NCBI GenBank assembly: GCA_041301185.1
Contig: JBFYSV010000214.1
Location: forward strand, 1 to 12,545
Source of the DNA: JAQBDA01 sp041301185
GTDB taxonomy: Bacteria > Chloroflexota > Anaerolineae > Anaerolineales > UBA4823
Direction: 5' to 3'
Length of the DNA stretch: 12,545 nt
Shown here: in pieces, positions 1 through 5,678 of the stretch
Layout: every line of letters starts with the position of its first letter
How positions within the stretch are numbered: the stretch's first letter is position 1
Notes under the pieces: generated by a model
Told to the model about the DNA's origin: nothing
The model's database searches: none
Seen by the model: only the letters and a program-made list of their open reading frames with translations
Position numbers and translations under genes: made by a program

Positions 1-14
1 CGCTCTTCCGATCT
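1..14 (+). other. Illumina adapter remnant at contig end
   Basis: The first 14 bases, CGCTCTTCCGATCT, are exactly the 3' end of the standard Illumina TruSeq read-1 adapter. This is sequencing artefact, not genome. It means the window starts at a contig edge and that bases 15-87, which lie between the adapter and the insertion sequence, may derive from very few reads or from another copy of the element. I see no gene in 15-87. Confidence 0.93.
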
Positions 15-87
15 TCCCAATCGAGTGCGTAACTCATATCTTAATCAAACCATAAAGGACAGACCTTTGCCCTCAGTTGGTATAATG

Positions 88-102
88 ACTCGACTTTTGC
101 AG
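88..102 (+). repeat. Left terminal inverted repeat of the IS
   Basis: ACTCGACTTTTGCAG, perfectly complementary to 1757-1771. An inner 13-base repeat, TGAATAGCCAAAC, follows at 134-146 after a 31-base gap, and probably belongs to the transposase-binding end. Confidence 0.85.
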
Positions 103-209
103 TGACATAATGATTATCGAGCACCTAGAAAACTGAATAGCCAAACAGAGAGACAAGGGACAGCAAAATCAGTACAATTGAAGGGAAGACAATCCTCTGG
201 AGGTGCCCC

Positions 210-1625
210 ATGCTTCCCTTGGTTGAGTTTCCTGAACTGGTGGCGCATTATGCCCCGCACTTTGCGAAAGTGTTCTCGCCCGAAGCGCTGATCGAATTCG
301 AACGCTACATCAGTGGTTTGATCGTGTCAGAGAACAAAACCGTGGACGGGATCAACCGCCTGTTTGTGATTGAGAGCCGCAACCAGAGTTCTCTCAACCG
401 CTTGCTCACCGAAAGTCCATTTTCTCTGGAAGACTTGAACCAGGCTCGCTTAGCTCTCTTAGAGAGCCTAGCGGGTACCCGCAGGAAACCGCTGGGGGTC
501 CTGGGGGTGGATGACACGCTGTTAACCCACTTTGGGCAAGACTTTGAGCAGATTGCCCTGCTGTTTGACCACACGACCGGCGCCTATGTCTGGGCGCACA
601 ATCTGGTGACCATTCACTACTCCGACGATGAAACCGATTACCCGCTGCTATTCTGTTTGTGGGAACCGGTGGATCTGGAGAAGCTGGAGCAAGGCATCCG
701 GGCAGCCGGTATCCCCCTGAAAGGGAGTAAAGAAGCCCTGAAGGAAAGCGATCCGCGGAAGTGGCGGGGCTACCTGATGGGCGTGTGGCGCCGGCGGCAG
801 AAGAGCCACCCGGAACTGCAAGCCTTATATGATAGCAAGCTGATCCTGGTGGAGAAGATGCTGACCCTGTGGGTCGAGCGTCATCCGGAAGAAAAACGCC
901 CGGTGACCTTTGACACCTGGTTCACCCAGCCGGATTTCTGCCGGTTTCTCGACCAGACTTTGAAGCTGCCCTATGTGGGTACCCTGGCCGAAACGGACAA
1001 AGTGCACCTGGAAACCGGCCCAATGAGCCTGAAAGACTTCGCCGAGCAACTCAAAGCCGCTCACCTGGAAGCGCTCCAAAATCAGGGCCAACCGATCTTC
1101 AAGAAGATCACCATCCATTACAAGGGGCAGCGGGAGAGCTACTACAGCTACTGCCGCACGCACCACCTCCACAGCTTTGGCAAACAGCGCCTGGTCATCA
1201 ACTACCGCCGGGCAGATCTGTCGGACAACCCTACCTTTTACATCAGCAATCGCTTGTATTGGCAGGCCATTGGCATCACCCGCATTCGCCGTCATCGCTG
1301 GCCGGTGGAAGTCTATCACGAGGAAGGCAAGGCCGAAGGGCTGGATCAGTATCAACTGCGCCGCTTCAGCGCCGTTCAACGCCATGTCGCTTTGGTGGCG
1401 GTGGTCTATAGCTTACTGCGTGCCGCCCAACACGACCCTGACCTCCAGAAAAAGCTTCAGCACCAACTCCAGCAGCAACTGACAGGTGGCCCAGCAACCT
1501 GGCGGCGAGCCTCACAAGCGCAGGCTTTGTGGTGCCTGGCTGGCTTCATCAGCTTCGGTCTGACCCAAGGACACTCCTTACCCCAGATCATGGCTCCTTT
1601 GATCCAGGCGGTCTGCCGTTCTTGA
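210..1625 (+). CDS. IS4/IS701-like DDE transposase
   Basis: Catalyses cut-and-paste movement of the enclosing element by an RNase H-fold DDE active site. The 471-residue protein shows the expected acidic triad: Asp101/Asp102 in a VDDT motif after a predicted beta strand, Asp235 in a TFDTW motif, and Glu367 in R363-x3-E367-x6-K374, which matches the R(3)E(6)K part of the IS4 signature (the usual Tyr is replaced by Arg360). A short strand with a GAYVWAH/LV pattern near 124-133 also fits this superfamily. The ATG at 210 has a GGAGG at 199-203 with six bases between. The frame is intact from end to end and both terminal repeats are present, so the element looks potentially active. Family assignment between IS4, IS701 and relatives is uncertain. 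Confidence 0.9.
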   Translation: MLPLVEFPELVAHYAPHFAKVFSPEALIEFERYISGLIVSENKTVDGINRLFVIESRNQSSLNRLLTESPFSLEDLNQARLALLESLAGTRRKPLGVLGVDDTLLTHFGQDFEQIALLFDHTTGAYVWAHNLVTIHYSDDETDYPLLFCLWEPVDLEKLEQGIRAAGIPLKGSKEALKESDPRKWRGYLMGVWRRRQKSHPELQALYDSKLILVEKMLTLWVERHPEEKRPVTFDTWFTQPDFCRFLDQTLKLPYVGTLAETDKVHLETGPMSLKDFAEQLKAAHLEALQNQGQPIFKKITIHYKGQRESYYSYCRTHHLHSFGKQRLVINYRRADLSDNPTFYISNRLYWQAIGITRIRRHRWPVEVYHEEGKAEGLDQYQLRRFSAVQRHVALVAVVYSLLRAAQHDPDLQKKLQHQLQQQLTGGPATWRRASQAQALWCLAGFISFGLTQGHSLPQIMAPLIQAVCRS

Positions 1626-1756
1626 GCTCAGCGGTTGGTAGGCGATTGCTGCCTCACCTGTTATGACCCAGGTGGGGTGGATAGGGTTTTGCCTGCGGTC
1701 AGCCCTGGACAGCGAAAACACCCCTTCTGCGACGGTTTGGCTATTCATTTTTTAAG

Positions 1757-1771
1757 CTGCAAAAGTCGAGT
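1757..1771 (-). repeat. Right terminal inverted repeat of the IS
   Basis: CTGCAAAAGTCGAGT, the inverted copy of 88-102. The inner repeat is at 1735-1747, only 9 bases inward. The outermost base of this repeat is also the last base of the TAA stop of the neighbouring arsR-arsC gene, so the element defines that gene's end. Confidence 0.85.
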
Positions 1772-2523
1772 TAAGAATAAGACATAAACTGGCGGATGCG
1801 GCGTTCGATCTCCCTGGCTGTGTGGGTAAATGCCTGGTGTCTCTCCACAGGATCTGGAATGGCGGTTGGGTCTGGGATGCTCCAATGAATCGTGGGGTTA
1901 CAGAACTCATAAGTTGGGCATGCCTCGCGCACCCGGTCGCAAACGGTGATAATATCATCGAATGGTTGGTCTCTTAACTCAGTGATATGTTTGGAGTATT
2001 GTTCACGGATGTCAATCCCCAATTCCTTCATTACCGCTATTGTCTCGGGGTGTATAGGCTGTGGTAGATTGCCCGCGCTGCAAACCAGGTAATTATCACC
2101 TCCCATGTGGCGAAGTAAGCCCTCTGCGATTTGAGAGCGAGCGCTATTATGTGTGCACAGGAAGAGAACCCGTCGTGGGGTTTGGTGGGTTATAGGAAGG
2201 GTGGATTCATTCAATATCCAGCCGGGATGAATTGCATGTGCAGCATTCTGGTAATCCACAAATAGCTTATCCAGATTCAAGCTGTAATACAAATCGCGGC
2301 TGTCCGCGTCACTTTTTCGTAAGACAACGATCTTGGATTGACGCAATAGCTTCAGATGATAAGAGACCAGGTTGTACGGCTGCTGTACCATTTCAACAAG
2401 CTCATGAACCCGCCGGTCACTGGCAGATAGCGCTCTGACTAATCCCCAGCGCAGCGGATGAGCCAGCATGCGCAGTACAACAGGTGACTGCAGTTGTGCG
2501 TTATCCACTAGGTTGGGGGGCAA
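1771..2523 (-). CDS. ArsR-type repressor fused to thioredoxin-type arsenate reductase
   Basis: A 250-residue fusion. Residues about 10-100 form an ArsR-like winged helix (recognition helix around NLVSYHLKLLRQ, 51-62, wing near 65-82). Residues 118-250 form a low-molecular-weight-phosphatase-fold arsenate reductase: P-loop C123-THNSA-R129, redox cysteines C195 and C202, and the Asp-Pro at 218-219. The spacing 72 and 7 matches C10/C82/C89 of the thioredoxin-coupled S. aureus pI258 ArsC, so this half should reduce arsenate to arsenite in the cytoplasm. The ArsR half contains no cysteine, so the usual As(III)-binding ELCVCDL site is missing. The start is a TTG with a strong Shine-Dalgarno seven bases before it, inside the upstream arsC. 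The stop TAA sits on the IS boundary, so the last few residues may be altered by the insertion. ArsR-ArsC fusions are known in other arsenic operons. Confidence 0.88.
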   Translation of the reverse strand: MPPNLVDNAQLQSPVVLRMLAHPLRWGLVRALSASDRRVHELVEMVQQPYNLVSYHLKLLRQSKIVVLRKSDADSRDLYYSLNLDKLFVDYQNAAHAIHPGWILNESTLPITHQTPRRVLFLCTHNSARSQIAEGLLRHMGGDNYLVCSAGNLPQPIHPETIAVMKELGIDIREQYSKHITELRDQPFDDIITVCDRVREACPTYEFCNPTIHWSIPDPTAIPDPVERHQAFTHTAREIERRIRQFMSYS

Positions 2524-2950
2524 TTTCGATCTCCTCTAACCAGCTCAGGATTTTTTGTTCAATTTGATCCCGGATTTGGCGGAACTTCGCCAGCTTATCT
2601 TCATCGCTGCCTTCAAAAACCGCTGGATCGTCAAACGGCCAGTGCAGCTTCTGCCCGCTCGACCAAAGTCCGCGCGGGCAGCTCGCATCTGCATGGCCGC
2701 ATACCGTGATCACATAGCGCGAGTGGGTGTATCCCATGAACTCGCGCAGGCTCTTTGATTGGTGTCCGCTCATGTCGTAACCTGCTTCTTCCATAACCCT
2801 GACAGTAAAGGGGTTGATCCCTTTTGGCTCTAAGCCTGCGCTCCGCACATCGAATTGATTGTCTGCATACCGCTTCAAAATCGCCTCAGCCATCTGGCTG
2901 CGGGCAGAATTGCCTGTGCAAATGAATAAGACCTGTGGCCTTTTGCTCAT
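2501..2950 (-). CDS. arsC: Arsenate reductase, thioredoxin-coupled (LMW-PTP fold)
   Basis: Reduces arsenate to arsenite in the cytoplasm, using three cysteines regenerated by thioredoxin. The 149-residue protein carries the P-loop C11-TGNSA-R17, the redox pair C84 and C91 in ITVCGHADASCP, and the general-acid loop with Asp108-Pro109. C11 to C84 to C91 spacing (73, 7) is that of pI258-type ArsC rather than of ordinary tyrosine phosphatases, which lack the last two cysteines. The ATG at 2950 has GGAGG (2958-2962) seven bases upstream. It is the first gene of a leftward operon; its last 23 bases overlap the start of the arsR-arsC fusion, which implies translational coupling. No arsenite efflux gene (arsB, acr3) is present; downstream sequence is cut off by the insertion sequence. 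Confidence 0.92.
   Translation of the reverse strand: MSKRPQVLFICTGNSARSQMAEAILKRYADNQFDVRSAGLEPKGINPFTVRVMEEAGYDMSGHQSKSLREFMGYTHSRYVITVCGHADASCPRGLWSSGQKLHWPFDDPAVFEGSDEDKLAKFRQIRDQIEQKILSWLEEIEIAPQPSG
2531..2537 (-). promoter_or_regulatory. Ribosome binding site deciding the TTG start of arsR-arsC
   Basis: On the minus strand the sequence reads AGAGGAG, seven bases before the TTG at 2523. It lies inside the arsC coding region. This supports TTG rather than the in-frame GTG five codons later (residue 6), and suggests coupled translation from arsC. Confidence 0.75.
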
Positions 2951-2975
2951 ATTAATTCCTCCAGAATAATATTAC

Positions 2976-3000
2976 AAAATATATTGTTATAATATAATTT
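2976..3000. promoter_or_regulatory. Candidate ArsR operator, 25-bp interrupted palindrome
   Basis: AAAATATATT-GTTAT-AATATAATTT: the arms pair except at one symmetric position (2979/2997). It overlaps the predicted transcription start and follows the -10 box directly, which is where an ArsR-family repressor would block initiation. AT-rich inverted repeats of this kind are typical ArsR/SmtB operators. The assignment to the fusion protein of this operon is inference. Confidence 0.6.
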
Positions 3001-3002
3001 GA

Positions 3003-3031
3003 AATATACACGGAAGGACCATTCTTGTCAA
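3003..3031 (-). promoter_or_regulatory. Sigma-70-type promoter of the ars operon
   Basis: On the minus strand a perfect -35 TTGACA (3026-3031) is followed after exactly 17 bases by TATATT (3003-3008). Transcription would start near 2996, giving a leader of about 45 bases before the arsC ATG. A small GC hairpin (GCCCC-GTT-GGGGC, 3032-3044) lies directly upstream of the -35 box. Confidence 0.8.
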
Positions 3032-3180
3032 GCCCCGTTGGGGCACAGTTTTGGCATTTACCGGTATTGCTGAAACGTACTTTGATCTGGCTTGTTAATA
3101 GACGCTTATCAAATTGTTTACCAGATGTTGTGTTGGCGTTAAACATAATACGATAAGATTCTATTCACACGGAGGCCTAT

Positions 3181-3567
3181 ATGACAACTCTTGACAAAGA
3201 CAATATGTCTGATCAAAGAGAAGAGCTCGAGCTACACGGCTATATATTGGATTCTTCTGATGAGACCTACCGGATGCTGTTAGCTGCGTTGGATCTAGGC
3301 TGGCAGGTGGAAGAGCCGGTGTATCTTCGCCCAAGGTGGTATGAGGGCGACCAGTGGGTGTACCATTTCATACTCAAGCGAAAACAAAAGGACCTGCCCC
3401 GCCTGATTTCAGCCCGTCAAAGCCCGGCTATTGCGCGTCTAATCCTTGAGGAGGGATGGCTGGTCGAACGGTACCCGACCCAGCAGGATAGTGCTGCTAT
3501 TTATTTGGCAGTAATGGAAAAGGGAAAGTATGTTTCAGACCTGTTGCGTTTTTACTTGCCGAGCTGA
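3181..3567 (+). CDS. Hypothetical protein, 128 residues
   Basis: I do not recognise a family. The gene looks real: the ATG has GGAGG (3171-3175) at five bases, codon use is normal, and the frame is free of stops. The product is acidic at its N-terminus, has no cysteine, no signal peptide and no membrane segment, so it is likely cytosolic. A middle region (about 45-70) is rich in aromatic residues (VYLRPRWYEGDQWVYHF) and the rest looks helical. It is transcribed away from the ars operon across a 230-base intergenic region, but nothing in its sequence ties it to arsenic: there are no metal-binding cysteines. A second ATG at 3205 is possible but lacks a good ribosome binding site. Confidence 0.7.
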   Translation: MTTLDKDNMSDQREELELHGYILDSSDETYRMLLAALDLGWQVEEPVYLRPRWYEGDQWVYHFILKRKQKDLPRLISARQSPAIARLILEEGWLVERYPTQQDSAAIYLAVMEKGKYVSDLLRFYLPS

Positions 3568-3583
3568 ACGATTGAATGATCCT

Positions 3584-3814
3584 TGACGCCTCGCCTTTGA
3601 TCGCCTGACCGAGGACGTTCCATTCATACCCGGTTTGTTGATCCGTAATTTTTCCATCGATTACCAGAAAACTCAATTCCTGTCCTTCCACAACCCTGGA
3701 ATAGGCCGCGGCAGAGCCGACATCCCGCCCGCTGGCAACCAAATCGGTATCTAATTTGGTTTTTATGCTGATGAACCGATTCGGCTGGACAAAAGGTGCT
3801 GTGCTGGAATATGA
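3584..3814 (-). pseudogene. Relic of a DUF3179-family gene, C-terminal piece
   Basis: The minus-strand frame open from 3814 reads, in short pieces, FVQPNR, LDTDLVASGRDVGSAAAYS, VVEGQELSF and TDQQTGYEWNVLGQAIKGEA. These resemble the C-terminal region of DUF3179 proteins, where a GRDVGA..F..VDGQ.L.F segment is followed by D.QTGS.WN.LGQA. The piece has no usable start codon, lacks the roughly 300 residues that should precede it, and loses similarity after about 3584 where it runs towards the end of the convergent hypothetical gene. I conclude it is a remnant of a deleted gene. The resemblance is from memory of the family, not from an alignment. Confidence 0.55.
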
Positions 3815-3815
3815 T
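3786..3815 (+). promoter_or_regulatory. Possible sigma-70-type promoter before the ferritin/VIT1 gene
   Basis: TGGACA (3786-3791) and TATGAT (3810-3815) each match the consensus at five of six positions and are 18 bases apart. Transcription would begin near 3822 and could cover the VIT1, dehydrogenase and hydrolase genes. The site lies within the decayed DUF3179 sequence. Confidence 0.4.
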
Positions 3816-3863
3816 TAAGACACTATTACCAGCCAACCAGACACGCATGGATTGAGGAGCATG

Positions 3864-4736
3864 ATGGAAATATCCCCTGAATTACGCCAACAACTGCTAG
3901 TTTTCCAGCGCAACGAGATCACCGAGAACCATATCTACTCGCGCCTGGCGAAGTCGATCAAAGCGCCCCAAAACCAGCAGGTGTTGGAAGGGATTGCCGA
4001 GGACGAGCTGGGGCATTATCGTCTCTGGAAAAAATACACCCAGCAAGAAGTAGAGCCCGACCGGTTCAAGGTGTGGTTTTATTACCTGACCAGCCGTTTA
4101 TTTGGATACACTTTCGGCATCAAGCTAATGGAGCGTGGTGAAGAGGATGCCCAAAGCGCATACAAACAATTGAAGGGTAAGATCGAGGAGATTGACGAGT
4201 TTCTCGAGGACGAAAACGAGCATGAGCAGGCCTTGATCGATATGCTGGATGAGGAAAGCCTGCGCTATGCCGGCTCGATTGTCTTAGGCCTGAACGATGC
4301 GCTGGTTGAGCTGACCGGCGCCCTGGCGGGCCTGACCCTGGCTTTGCAGAATACCGAGCTGATCGCCTTGAGCGGGCTGATCACCGGGATCGCTGCCGCT
4401 CTCTCTATGGGCGCCTCGGAATACCTCTCCACCCGCTCAGAAGAGACCGATAAACACCCGCTCAAGGCTTCTCTTTACACAGGCGTAGCCTATATCATCA
4501 CCGTGACGATCTTGATCGTGCCCTACCTTATTCTAGATAATTATTACCTGTGTCTGGCTTTTGCCCTGGTCTCTGCGGTGTTGATCATTGCGATTTTCAA
4601 CTATTACATATCGGTGGCGAAAGACGTGCCATTTCGCCGGCGTTTCCTGGAGATGGCATCGCTGAGCCTGGGTGTGGCAACCCTCAGCTTTATCCTGGGC
4701 TATTTCATCCGTAACGCCCTGGGCGTGGAAATATAG
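3864..4736 (+). CDS. Ferritin-like diiron domain fused to VIT1/CCC1 iron transporter (MbfA-like)
   Basis: A 290-residue membrane protein of the MbfA / Er-VIT1 type, in which a rubrerythrin-like domain oxidises or senses Fe(II) and a VIT1/CCC1 domain moves iron (or manganese) across the cytoplasmic membrane. Residues 1-130 carry diiron ligands in the ferritin-like order: Glu18, E48-LG-H51 and E117-NE-H120. Residues about 135-290 have the VIT1 pattern, with GLNDALVELTGALAGL at 142-157, MGASEYLSTRSE near 182-193 and five hydrophobic segments. I chose the ATG at 3864 because GAGGAG (3854-3859) stands four bases before it; the ATG at 3861 is too close and a TTG at 3852 has no site. It is followed 33 bases later by the dehydrogenase gene. 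Likely role: iron efflux or storage control under iron or peroxide stress. Confidence 0.85.
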   Translation: MEISPELRQQLLVFQRNEITENHIYSRLAKSIKAPQNQQVLEGIAEDELGHYRLWKKYTQQEVEPDRFKVWFYYLTSRLFGYTFGIKLMERGEEDAQSAYKQLKGKIEEIDEFLEDENEHEQALIDMLDEESLRYAGSIVLGLNDALVELTGALAGLTLALQNTELIALSGLITGIAAALSMGASEYLSTRSEETDKHPLKASLYTGVAYIITVTILIVPYLILDNYYLCLAFALVSAVLIIAIFNYYISVAKDVPFRRRFLEMASLSLGVATLSFILGYFIRNALGVEI

Positions 4737-4769
4737 AATCAATAAATCGAGATCGATTTTAGGAAAACT

Positions 4770-5669
4770 ATGACCTACAACCTGGATCAAAAAACCATCA
4801 TCGTTACCGGTGCCAACTCCGGAATCGGCAAAGCGGCTGCGGCTCAGCTGGTAAAGTGCGGTGCTACCGTAGTGATGGCTTGCCGTTCTGCCGAGCGCGG
4901 CGCGCAGGCGCTGGAAGAGGTGCGCAAATCTGCAAACAGCGAAAAGGTTGAGCTGATGCTGGTGGATATGGCCTTACAAGCCTCGGTTCGTCAATTTGTG
5001 GAGCAATTCAAACAGCGCCATGATCGCCTGGACGTGCTCATTCACAACGCGGCGAATTTTGACCACGGACTTAAGAAGAGCACCTTGACCGCCGACGGTG
5101 TCGAGATGGTTTTTGCCACCAACCACGTGAATATATTTCTGATGACGCATCTCTTGCTTGGTTTGCTGAAGAAGAGCGCTCCCAGCCGGATCATCACGGT
5201 GGCTTCTAAGGGTTTAATCACCTATCCGTTTTTAGACATTGAGTTTGACAATCTTAACGGTGAGCGTAAGTTCAACACTCAGCATGCTTATTATCACTCG
5301 AAACTGGCCCAGGTCATGTTCACATACGATCTGGCGGAGCGCTTGAAAGGCAGCGGGGTTACTGTAAATTGCCTGCGGGTGACGAATGTTGCCATTCCGG
5401 ATGAACGGATGACTCACCTGCCTTCATGGCAGCGAAAAATATACAATCTCAAGCGTGGTATGTCGATTACACCTGAACGTCAGGCGGAGACGTACGTCTA
5501 CCTTGCCGGCGATCCTGGGGTGGAAGATGTCACCGGTGGTTATTGGGATGAAAACAACCAGCAGGTGCGCTCGAATCGAAATTCCTACAACCGCGAAACC
5601 TGGAAAAGGCTCTGGGATGAGAGCGAGCGGCTGGCAGGGATTCCAAAAGGCTCATTCCTGACGTTATAA
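4770..5669 (+). CDS. Short-chain dehydrogenase/reductase, retinol-dehydrogenase-like
   Basis: An NAD(P)-dependent oxidoreductase of the classical SDR family, 299 residues, cytosolic. Seen in the sequence: the nucleotide-binding TGANSGIG (13-20), Arg39 after the second strand (CRS), which favours NADP, the Asp66 adenine-site residue, HNAA (92-95) in place of NNAG, catalytic Ser146, and Y174-x3-K178. The usual PG motif after the sixth strand is replaced by RVTNVAIPD, which is unusual and may alter the substrate or cofactor loop. Layout and length resemble the WW-oxidoreductase/retinol dehydrogenase branch. The ATG at 4770 has AGGA at 4761-4764. The gene sits between the VIT1 gene (33 bases) and the P1 hydrolase gene (9 bases), which suggests one transcript, but no shared pathway is evident. 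The substrate cannot be named. Confidence 0.85.
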   Translation: MTYNLDQKTIIVTGANSGIGKAAAAQLVKCGATVVMACRSAERGAQALEEVRKSANSEKVELMLVDMALQASVRQFVEQFKQRHDRLDVLIHNAANFDHGLKKSTLTADGVEMVFATNHVNIFLMTHLLLGLLKKSAPSRIITVASKGLITYPFLDIEFDNLNGERKFNTQHAYYHSKLAQVMFTYDLAERLKGSGVTVNCLRVTNVAIPDERMTHLPSWQRKIYNLKRGMSITPERQAETYVYLAGDPGVEDVTGGYWDENNQQVRSNRNSYNRETWKRLWDESERLAGIPKGSFLTL

Positions 5670-5678
5670 TTGACCCTG

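Larger units (their letters stand above)
88..1771 (+). mobile_element. IS4/IS701-like insertion sequence, about 1.68 kb
   Basis: One transposase gene is enclosed by a perfect 15-bp terminal inverted repeat, ACTCGACTTTTGCAG (88-102 and, inverted, 1757-1771). A second, subterminal inverted repeat, TGAATAGCCAAAC, lies at 134-146 and 1735-1747. The distance between outer and inner repeat differs: 31 bases on the left, 9 on the right. Length and layout fit a complete single-gene IS of the IS4 superfamily; the exact family cannot be fixed by eye. No target-site duplication is visible: the left flank ends TATAATG and the right flank begins TAAGAATAAG. That could reflect old insertion, a rearrangement, or a misassembled left flank next to the adapter. 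A TATAAT lies just outside the left end (81-86), facing inward. Confidence 0.85.

Noticed and set aside
825..1385. 186-codon minus-strand frame inside the transposase gene
   Set aside because: It lies wholly within a well-supported transposase and shows no domain features.
78..1781. Target-site duplication around the IS
   Set aside because: The flanks TATAATG and TAAGAATAAG do not form a matching direct repeat in any alignment I tried.
1897..1902. A third TGTAAC box on the minus strand inside the arsR-arsC gene
   Set aside because: No CGTC follows at 16 bases and it lies within coding sequence.
2952..3146. Minus-strand frame upstream of arsC
   Set aside because: It runs through the ars promoter and operator, is AT-rich and has no ribosome binding site.
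4744..4759. Palindrome AAATCG-AGAT-CGATTT before the dehydrogenase gene
   Set aside because: Short, weak and AT-rich, followed by only four T; not convincing as operator or terminator.
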